11,631 bases of DNA from SMWD01 sp051008895 (GTDB lineage: Bacteria > Pseudomonadota > Gammaproteobacteria > Steroidobacterales > GCA-2729495): assembly GCA_051008895.1 (NCBI GenBank), contig JBPCXI010000240.1, forward strand, positions 1 through 11,631, in the 5' to 3' direction. Shown here one piece after another: positions 6,653 through 11,631 of this stretch. The notes beneath the pieces are model-generated. The model ran no database searches, was not told the origin of the DNA, and saw nothing but the letters and a program-made list of their open reading frames with translations. Each line of letters begins with the position of its first letter. The stretch's first letter is position 1. The position numbers and the translations under genes were made by a program.

Positions 6653-7444
6653 TCAACGCGCGTCACGCCAGTGATAGATAATGAAAAACGCGATGGCCCC
6701 GAGGCACATCAGGCCGACCGCGATCGATATGAAAATCGAATTGTCGAATCGGTACCGGCCGGAATTCGGATCGTAGACCGTGCAAAACAGCTGCAGCCGA
6801 TCGACCCACTGCTCCACCAGGCCCGCGTCGCGAGGGCTGTCGAACACCAGCTCCTTCAACGGCTCGACCAGCGCCGTCGTCTTGAAACGCTGCCCGTAGA
6901 CCTGTCGGTAGATGCGCCCGCCGGCATCGACCACGGTGGTCTGAGTGATGTGGTCGAAACCCTTCGGCAGCGCGAAATAACTGAAACCGAGTTCGCGACT
7001 CAGCGCATAAATCGTACTCGGATCGGCGCTCAGAAAATGCCAGTTGCGGTCGTCGACGCCGCTGTCGGCCGCAAACCTGGTCATACGCTCCGGCGTGTCG
7101 ACGATCGTGTCGAAACCCACGGTGGCAATGCTGAAGCTATCCTCGCCGAGCGCCTCGCGCGCGATCTCGACGACTTCGCCGAGGTGCTGCGTCAGTATTG
7201 GACATACGTGACCGCAGCTCGTGAAAATCATGCTGACGACGAGCGGGCGACCACGAAACTCTTCGAGCGACAGCGACTCACCGGACCGTTCAAGCAGCGT
7301 GTGTCCACTCAACGTCTGGCCGATCGCCGCCTGGCTCAGCCGCAATGCCGCATCTTCGTCGTACGGTGCGGCCGCATCCTGCGCCGCCGCCGGCAGTAAA
7401 GCCGTCAGCAGAACGATGGCGATGACGAGACGCCCGCGGTACAT
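6653..7444 (-). CDS. SCO1/SenC-family copper chaperone
   Basis: A 263-residue thioredoxin-fold protein. Residues 1-22 are a signal peptide or N-terminal anchor (ending PAAAQ). The copper site is visible as C77 and C81 in TSCGHVCP (CxxxC) with the distal H165 in GFDHITQTTVVD. The C-terminal extension (LQLFCTVYDPNSGRY, about residues 217-231) and a C-terminal membrane helix (about 236-256) occur in a subset of bacterial SCO proteins. SCO proteins deliver copper to, or reduce the thiols of, the CuA centre of subunit II, which fits the intact CuA motif encoded upstream. The gene starts 15 bp after ctaB with a GGGGAA ribosome binding site. The active domain should lie on the periplasmic side. Confidence 0.94.
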   Translation of the reverse strand: MYRGRLVIAIVLLTALLPAAAQDAAAPYDEDAALRLSQAAIGQTLSGHTLLERSGESLSLEEFRGRPLVVSMIFTSCGHVCPILTQHLGEVVEIAREALGEDSFSIATVGFDTIVDTPERMTRFAADSGVDDRNWHFLSADPSTIYALSRELGFSYFALPKGFDHITQTTVVDAGGRIYRQVYGQRFKTTALVEPLKELVFDSPRDAGLVEQWVDRLQLFCTVYDPNSGRYRFDNSIFISIAVGLMCLGAIAFFIIYHWRDAR

Positions 7445-7459
7445 ACTCGATTCCCCGGT

Positions 7460-8329
7460 TCAGCTCAGAAGGAGATTGTCGAGGATAGCACCGGTGAGCA
7501 GCAACCCGAGTTGAACGATCGACGCGGCGAATACTTTCCAGCCACGCGCAACCGTCGGCTGCAGCACGAGCCGCACGCTCTCCAGGATGAAATACGCACC
7601 GCCGACGAGCGCGCAGATGAAATACAGCCAGCCCATGCCGAAGAACACGAGCGATAGCGAAAGCGCAACGAGAATGACGGCATGGCCGAGAATCGTGCTG
7701 CTCGCAACGTTGGGCTCGACGACGACCGGCAGCATCGGGATGCCTGCGGCCGCGTAGTCGCGTTTGCAGGCGAAAGCGAGCGCCCAGAAATGGGGCGGCG
7801 TCCACAGGAACAGCACGACCGCGAGTAGCAGCGGGGCCGGCTCCAGAGTCGCGCCGACCGCCGCCGCGCCGGCCAGGACTGCGAAGCTGCCGGACAAGCC
7901 CCCGATCACGATATTCCACCACGTTCGTCGTTTCAGCCAGACCGTGTAGACAACCCCGTAGGTAAACGCGCCGAGAAAGATGTACAGCGCCGCGAGCCCA
8001 TTGCTCGCCCATGCGGCGGCAGCGACTGACGCCGCGAGCACCGCGCCGATGCCCCACATCCAGCTCGAATCGGCCACGAATCGGCCGGTCACGAACGGGC
8101 GTTTCCGCGTGCGCTTCATGCGCGCATCGGTATCGCGCTCGTAGAGCTGGTTGAAAGCGCCGGCCGCGGACGACGAGCCCAGCACCGCCAGCCCGAGCAC
8201 GAGCACCTGCCACGCCGATAGTGATGTTTCGGGGCTGACCGCTATACCGGCCAGCGCGCACGCCATGATCAGGAATCCGAGGCGGACCTTCGCCGTCGTA
8301 TAGATCAGCTTCAGATTCTTCGCGATCAA
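7460..8329 (-). CDS. ctaB: Heme O synthase (protoheme IX farnesyltransferase)
   Basis: A UbiA-superfamily polyprenyltransferase of about 289 residues with nine or so membrane helices. It adds a farnesyl group to heme b to make heme O, the precursor of heme A. Family motifs are clear: the first aspartate-rich motif NQLYERDTD with ARMKRTRKRP (about residues 60-78), the loop YTVWLKRRTWWNIVIGG, WTPPHFWALAF (about 176-186), and KRDYAAAGIPMLPVV. There is no ATG near the N-terminus. The TTG at 8329 overlaps the subunit I stop as TTGA, a typical 4-bp coupling; an in-frame TTG at 8341 would add four residues. No ctaA (heme A synthase) is in the window, so the enzyme it serves may use heme O, or heme A made from genes elsewhere. 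Confidence 0.94.
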   Translation of the reverse strand: MIAKNLKLIYTTAKVRLGFLIMACALAGIAVSPETSLSAWQVLVLGLAVLGSSSAAGAFNQLYERDTDARMKRTRKRPFVTGRFVADSSWMWGIGAVLAASVAAAAWASNGLAALYIFLGAFTYGVVYTVWLKRRTWWNIVIGGLSGSFAVLAGAAAVGATLEPAPLLLAVVLFLWTPPHFWALAFACKRDYAAAGIPMLPVVVEPNVASSTILGHAVILVALSLSLVFFGMGWLYFICALVGGAYFILESVRLVLQPTVARGWKVFAASIVQLGLLLTGAILDNLLLS

Positions 8330-10005
8330 TTCAACGGCCAAACTTCAGACAGGTACTTCCAGTTGACGAAGTAGTACAGCACGAAGGAGATGAAGAATAT
8401 CCCGACCAGCACAACGGTGCCCGGAATCTGCAACGTGCCAGCGCTGCCGTAGGTGCCGACGACGCTCGTCGGTGGCGCGACGGACTCTTCGTCCCCGATC
8501 TTGCGGCCGAACAGGATTGAGCCGACGACAACGAGGATAAACGCGATTCCGCCGATCGCCGCGAGAATCGCGGACAGCCCGTTCAACCCCATCATCAGGA
8601 ACGCGGTGGCCGGGTAGTCGAACGGCAGCGGCGCGTCGGCGAACGTGATATCCCAGTGTCGCCTCGACACGCCGAGCGTCCCGGCTCCCATCATGAATAC
8701 CGCGTTGCCGGCAACGCCCGCACCGAACAGGTATGGCTGCCATTGCGCCAGTTTCTTCATCACCAGTTCGCGCTGGAATATCAGCGGCACGACGATGTAC
8801 GTCATCGCCATGAACGCCAGCGTGGTGCCCGCGACCACGGTCGCGTGGAAGTGACCCGGCACATATAGCGTGTTGTGCATGATCAGGTTGATCTGCTCGA
8901 CGCCCATGACGACACCCGAGATGCCGCCGAGAAAACCGAACAGCACGAGCGAGATGAACATTCCGGAAAATGCCGGGTTACCCCATGGCGCCTTGCGTAA
9001 CCATTCGAATATACCGTTGGTAAAGCCCTTCTGCCGTTGCGCATTTTCGATCATGCCCGGCACCGACATGCCGTGAATCATGCTGCCGAGCACGGCGAGA
9101 TACATTGCATAGCTCGTGTTGAAAATCTTCCATTCCGAGCTCAGTCCGGGCTCCGCGAGCATGTGATGCGCGCTCGCAAGCTGCAGGAACAGGATGTACA
9201 TCAGGAACGCCATGCGACTGACCTTCTCCGACAGCGGCTTCGCGCCGAGGACGATCGCGCCGATCGCATACCAGCACGCGACGTGCGCCGCGACGTTGAT
9301 CTGCTGCGAAGAATGGCCCATGCCCCACCAGATCGTCTTGTAGATCAGGGTATCGATGTTTTCGATCCAGCCCAGCGACCAGAAGAACGTCGGGATCAGG
9401 ATGATCGCACCTGATACGAGGGTGAATACGGCAATGATCGCCGCGGTCAGCGCACCGAACGTAACGAGCGGAATCGAGCCTTCGTAGGTGCGTTCGCCGC
9501 GCGCGATGACCAGCGTCGCGAAAAAAATGAAACAGCCGATCAGCGCACCGACCGCAAACAGGATGATGCCCGCATAGAACCACGGCGTCGCCTGCATCGG
9601 CACGTACGACGTGAACATCACCGTCGAATCGCCCTGCAACACTGCGACGTTGGTGATCAGGGCGCCGACCAGCATCAGCCCGAACTGCACCCAGGCCAGC
9701 CAGGGCACGGCGAGACGCGAGTTGAGCAGCACCGCCGACGCGAAATACAGCAACGCCATCTCGAAGAAGATGATCCAGACCAGCAGCACATCGAGGCCGT
9801 GAGCCGTCAGCGCGAGGTAGAAATCCGGTGCGGGCAGCAGGTGGACCGCCGGCCAGCGCGTCAGCGCCACCAGCAGGCCCGCGAGGCCACCGATTGCGAG
9901 GAACACGACCGATGCCACTGCGTTCGCCTTGATCAGTTGCTCGGCCGCTTTGTGTACCTTCAGGCCCGTCGTCGCGCAGGTTCTAAATTCAGCTGTAGCA
10001 CTCAT
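8326..10005 (-). CDS. Heme-copper oxidase subunit I, B-family (ba3-like), lacking the active-site tyrosine; possible NO reductase
   Basis: A 559-residue polytopic membrane protein of the heme-copper superfamily. Ligands expected from Thermus ba3 are present: H69 and H387 (low-spin heme), H385 (high-spin heme, in HNTLYVPGHFH), and H231, H280 and H281 (CuB). From GH at 230-231 to HH at 280-281 the sequence aligns with ba3 without gaps. The ba3 tyrosine four residues after the first CuB histidine is glutamine here (GHSSQQ, Q235; codon CAG at 9301-9303). AEPGLSSEWK matches the ba3 ADPGIDPTWK segment. No subunit III gene is present, as usual for the B family. The absence of the cross-linked tyrosine is a hallmark of nitric oxide reductases, so the enzyme may reduce NO rather than O2; this is inference. 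The ATG follows an AGGGGAA ribosome binding site, 10 bp after subunit II. Confidence 0.92.
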   Translation of the reverse strand: MSATAEFRTCATTGLKVHKAAEQLIKANAVASVVFLAIGGLAGLLVALTRWPAVHLLPAPDFYLALTAHGLDVLLVWIIFFEMALLYFASAVLLNSRLAVPWLAWVQFGLMLVGALITNVAVLQGDSTVMFTSYVPMQATPWFYAGIILFAVGALIGCFIFFATLVIARGERTYEGSIPLVTFGALTAAIIAVFTLVSGAIILIPTFFWSLGWIENIDTLIYKTIWWGMGHSSQQINVAAHVACWYAIGAIVLGAKPLSEKVSRMAFLMYILFLQLASAHHMLAEPGLSSEWKIFNTSYAMYLAVLGSMIHGMSVPGMIENAQRQKGFTNGIFEWLRKAPWGNPAFSGMFISLVLFGFLGGISGVVMGVEQINLIMHNTLYVPGHFHATVVAGTTLAFMAMTYIVVPLIFQRELVMKKLAQWQPYLFGAGVAGNAVFMMGAGTLGVSRRHWDITFADAPLPFDYPATAFLMMGLNGLSAILAAIGGIAFILVVVGSILFGRKIGDEESVAPPTSVVGTYGSAGTLQIPGTVVLVGIFFISFVLYYFVNWKYLSEVWPLN

Positions 10006-10015
10006 GCTTGTTCCC

Positions 10016-10549
10016 CTAGTCGACGACGACGATCTTGCCGACCATGTTGTGGTGGCCGATGCCGCAGAATTCGTTACAAATGATGCCGAAGTCGCCGGTG
10101 TCCATCGGGGTCATGGAAAACACGATGTCGTATCCCGGATGCACCTGGAGATTGATGTTGACCGGTTGCAGCGAGAAACCGTGCTGCCAGTCCATCGATG
10201 ACATATGTATCCGGTAGCTCTGGCCTTTTTCCAGCTCGAGAATCGGCCACCAGCTCCATAGCCTCGCGACGAGATAAACGTCGCTGCCCGGCGGCGGGTG
10301 CACGACGGGATCGGCGCCCTCCTGCCTGACCGTGTATTGATCGACCATCGTCTGCGCCCGCGCAAAAAACGCGGCGGGTTCGATCGTATAGGCCTCATTC
10401 GACAGGTTCTGCTTGCCGGCGCCGTGCCAGAAAATCATCATGAAAAACATGACGAGTCCCCAGCAGAAGGCGAGGATGATCCAGTAGAGCTCGACCTTGT
10501 GGATCGGAATCTTCCACCAGTTGCGCTCGCTCGGAGGGCTGATAGCCAT
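10016..10549 (-). CDS. Heme-copper oxidase subunit II with CuA site (B-family type)
   Basis: A 177-residue protein with one N-terminal membrane helix (about residues 18-41) and a periplasmic cupredoxin domain, the short one-helix architecture of ba3 subunit II. The binuclear CuA ligands are complete: H123 (DWQHGFSL), then C158, E160, C162, H166 and M169 in CNEFCGIGHHNM. This subunit takes electrons from a cytochrome c or cupredoxin and passes them to the heme in subunit I. E20, just before the membrane helix, lies where ba3 subunit II has the K-channel entrance glutamate (E15 in that protein). The C-terminus GKIVVVD also matches the family. An almost perfect ribosome binding site (AAGGAGGA) lies 6 bp upstream and overlaps the stop of the preceding small gene. 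Confidence 0.95.
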   Translation of the reverse strand: MAISPPSERNWWKIPIHKVELYWIILAFCWGLVMFFMMIFWHGAGKQNLSNEAYTIEPAAFFARAQTMVDQYTVRQEGADPVVHPPPGSDVYLVARLWSWWPILELEKGQSYRIHMSSMDWQHGFSLQPVNINLQVHPGYDIVFSMTPMDTGDFGIICNEFCGIGHHNMVGKIVVVD

Positions 10550-10555
10550 GCTTTA

Positions 10556-10563
10556 TCCTCCTT
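10556..10563 (-). promoter_or_regulatory. Strong ribosome binding site of subunit II
   Basis: AAGGAGGA on the minus strand, 6 bp before the ATG at 10549, overlapping the TAA stop of the 52-residue gene. It is the strongest Shine-Dalgarno match in the operon and suggests high translation of subunit II with possible coupling to the small gene. Confidence 0.8.
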
Positions 10564-10720
10564 ATTGGGCTGGCGGAATCTGGAGGATCTCGTAGATGCC
10601 CCAGACAAGGTACAGAGCTGCCGGCACGGTGATGCCGAGAAACAGCAGCAGGAATGGATTGTCGAGCACGCGCTGCATGAACGGCAGCTGTTCGTCGGAC
10701 TGGTCGTCACGTTCAGCCAT
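10562..10720 (-). CDS. Small one-helix membrane protein, first gene of the heme-copper operon
   Basis: A 52-residue protein starting at the ATG at 10720 (MAERDDQSDEQLPFMQRVLD). That start is chosen because AGAGGGGGG lies 5 bp upstream and the upstream part of the frame is rich in arginine and unlike a protein start. It has an acidic N-terminus and one hydrophobic helix (about residues 23-46, NPFLLLFLGITVPAALYLVWGIYE). It sits 12 bp before subunit II, so it may be a small structural subunit comparable in size and place to subunit IIa of ba3 oxidases or to other one-helix oxidase subunits. No sequence motif proves this. Confidence 0.75.
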   Translation of the reverse strand: MAERDDQSDEQLPFMQRVLDNPFLLLFLGITVPAALYLVWGIYEILQIPPAQ

Positions 10721-10823
10721 GAGTTCCCCCCTCTTTAGCTGATGGACCGGCGATTGCGTCCGTGCTTGGCGCCGAATTGATCTACTTTCCCAGTCTACAG
10801 AGTACGCCCGACTGTTGCAGTTT
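10721..10823 (-). promoter_or_regulatory. Probable promoter region of the heme-copper operon
   Basis: This 103-bp gap is the only sizeable non-coding stretch between the hydrolase/62-residue pair and the eight-gene run, so the operon promoter is expected here. I see no convincing -35/-10 pair. A single half-site ATCAA (10777-10781, complementary strand TTGAT) resembles half of an FNR/DNR box but has no partner at the right spacing. The strong AGAGGGGGG ribosome binding site of the 52-residue gene occupies 10726-10734. Confidence 0.4.
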
Positions 10824-11012
10824 CTATACGGGATTTCCCGCATAGTTGCGGATCAGCGCGAAACTCACCAGCGCTAGCGCCAGCAGGATCGCGAAGAAGA
10901 TCAGCGAGCGCTGCTCGAAACGCCGCCCGGCCGCGCGTTCCATGCGATCGAGGAGCCAGTCGGCGCCGAAATACAGCACGACCGCAACAACAACGAAATA
11001 GACTGATTCCAT
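10824..11012 (-). CDS. Small two-helix membrane protein, unknown function
   Basis: A 62-residue protein with two hydrophobic helices (about residues 3-21 and 36-55) joined by a charged loop (DRMERAAGRRFEQR), a hairpin with the loop predicted in the cytoplasm by the positive-inside rule. It begins 6 bp after the stop of the hydrolase gene, so the two are probably co-transcribed. A weak TGGAAT ribosome binding site precedes the ATG. I do not recognise a family. Its size and high hydrophobicity argue against a random frame, and no other gene fits the space. Confidence 0.7.
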   Translation of the reverse strand: MESVYFVVVAVVLYFGADWLLDRMERAAGRRFEQRSLIFFAILLALALVSFALIRNYAGNPV

Positions 11013-11018
11013 TGCGAT

Positions 11019-11631
11019 CTATTCCAATATCCAGCCGCTGCCGGTGTCCCGTGCACGACCGTCTTCTTCGAGCCTGATCAGGTGCGCGAGCAGCGAGCGC
11101 AGCGCGACCGGGTGCAGCCGCGGATCGACCTCGTCATAGACTTCGACGACGAGCTCCTCGATCGTTTTCTCGTGGACATCGCTGAGCGCCGCGACAACCA
11201 TCGCCTCGCGCTCGAGGCGATGCGCGATCAGCCACTCCACCTCGCCCTGCGGGTCGTCCAAGAGGTCGCCGTGCCCGGGCACCAGCGCGGCCAGTGCCTC
11301 GTCCGCCCGTGTCTCGTCCACCAATCGGCGCAGCGATGCCAGGTAGTCGCTCATGCTGCCGTCCGGCGGATCGATCACGACCGTCGAGCCGTTCATGACG
11401 TGATCGCCGGTGAACAGCCATTTGAGCCCGACGTGCAGGTAACAAAGATGATTGGATGCGTGCCCCGGCGTGTGCAAGGCCCGCAGTACGAACTCACCGG
11501 TCGCGAGCTCGTCGCCGTCCGCGTAGACGATATCCGGCTCGAAGCCGCGGTCCTGGCGATCGCCGGCCGGCGGCGGCATGCCGATGCGCGGCGCGCCGGT
11601 CGCCGCGGCGAGCGGCTGCGCAGCCGGCGAG
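11019..11631 (-). CDS. Metallo-beta-lactamase-fold hydrolase (N-terminus outside window)
   Basis: The frame is open to the right edge, giving the last 203 complete codons of a glyoxalase II/LACTB2-like metal hydrolase. Visible metal-site motifs are HTPGHASNH (third conserved histidine region), the bridging aspartate in LFTGDHV, and the final histidine in VPGHGDL. The C-terminal part (HEKTIEELVVEVY to the end) resembles the winged-helix tail of LACTB2-type members. The first visible residues (SPAAQPLAAATGAP) are what usually follows the HxHxDH metal motif in this family, so the cut falls just after it. The internal ATG at 11579 is not the start because coding similarity continues upstream. The substrate cannot be deduced. 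There is no obvious link with the downstream respiratory operon. Confidence 0.9.
   Translation of the reverse strand, partial: SPAAQPLAAATGAPRIGMPPPAGDRQDRGFEPDIVYADGDELATGEFVLRALHTPGHASNHLCYLHVGLKWLFTGDHVMNGSTVVIDPPDGSMSDYLASLRRLVDETRADEALAALVPGHGDLLDDPQGEVEWLIAHRLEREAMVVAALSDVHEKTIEELVVEVYDEVDPRLHPVALRSLLAHLIRLEEDGRARDTGSGWILE

Noticed and set aside
6548..7399. Plus-strand open frame of 283 codons opposite the SCO gene
   Set aside because: Antisense shadow typical of GC-rich DNA; the SCO protein on the minus strand has its copper motif and a proper ribosome binding site.
8326..10005. Plain annotation as a standard cytochrome c oxidase subunit I
   Set aside because: The active-site tyrosine and several K-channel residues are replaced, so an ordinary oxygen-reductase label would hide the main feature of this gene.
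10777..10781. Possible FNR/DNR box in the putative operon promoter
   Set aside because: Only one half-site (TTGAT/ATCAA) is present; the partner half at the required 4-bp spacing does not match.

Overview
The window reads as part of the chromosome of a GC-rich Gammaproteobacterium. The type of secreted repeat protein with a thrombospondin type 3/dockerin-like tail and the respiratory genes would fit marine lineages such as Woeseiales or Steroidobacterales, but that placement is inference. All ten genes that can be supported lie on the minus strand; both end genes are cut by the window edges. No tRNA, rRNA, CRISPR array, insertion sequence or phage gene is visible.

Right end (11631 to 10824): the C-terminal part of a metallo-beta-lactamase-fold hydrolase, then a 62-residue two-helix membrane protein 6 bp downstream. 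A 103-bp gap follows, which probably holds the promoter of the next operon.

Centre (10720 to 4110): a compact run of eight genes with gaps of 9 to 40 bp or short overlaps. In transcription order they are a 52-residue one-helix membrane protein, a CuA-carrying heme-copper oxidase subunit II, a B-family (ba3-like) heme-copper subunit I, heme O synthase (ctaB), a SCO-type copper chaperone, a cytochrome b fused to a two-cluster ferredoxin and an MvhD/FlpD-like domain, an unknown 174-residue membrane-anchored protein, and a bacteriohemerythrin. Subunit I aligns without gaps to Thermus ba3 oxidase around the active site and keeps all heme and CuB histidines. The tyrosine that is cross-linked to a CuB histidine in oxygen reductases is replaced by glutamine (Q235), and several K-channel polar residues are hydrophobic or glycine. 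With an intact CuA site in subunit II, this suggests a CuA-linked nitric oxide reductase or another non-canonical heme-copper enzyme rather than an ordinary cytochrome oxidase. CtaB and SCO would supply heme and copper. The cytochrome b/ferredoxin/MvhD fusion may be a dedicated electron-entry module, and the hemerythrin may bind O2 or NO. This is the most interesting part of the window.

Left end (4109 to 1): a 341-bp intergenic stretch holds two back-to-back hairpins (one with a GAAA tetraloop on the transcribed strand) and three spaced copies of a short direct repeat. It precedes a very large secreted protein gene (at least 1256 codons, open through the left edge). That protein has a signal peptide, nine alternating DUF11-like beta-sandwich domains with an exact 756-bp tandem period in the middle, a thrombospondin type 3 calcium repeat and two dockerin-like EF-hand repeats.
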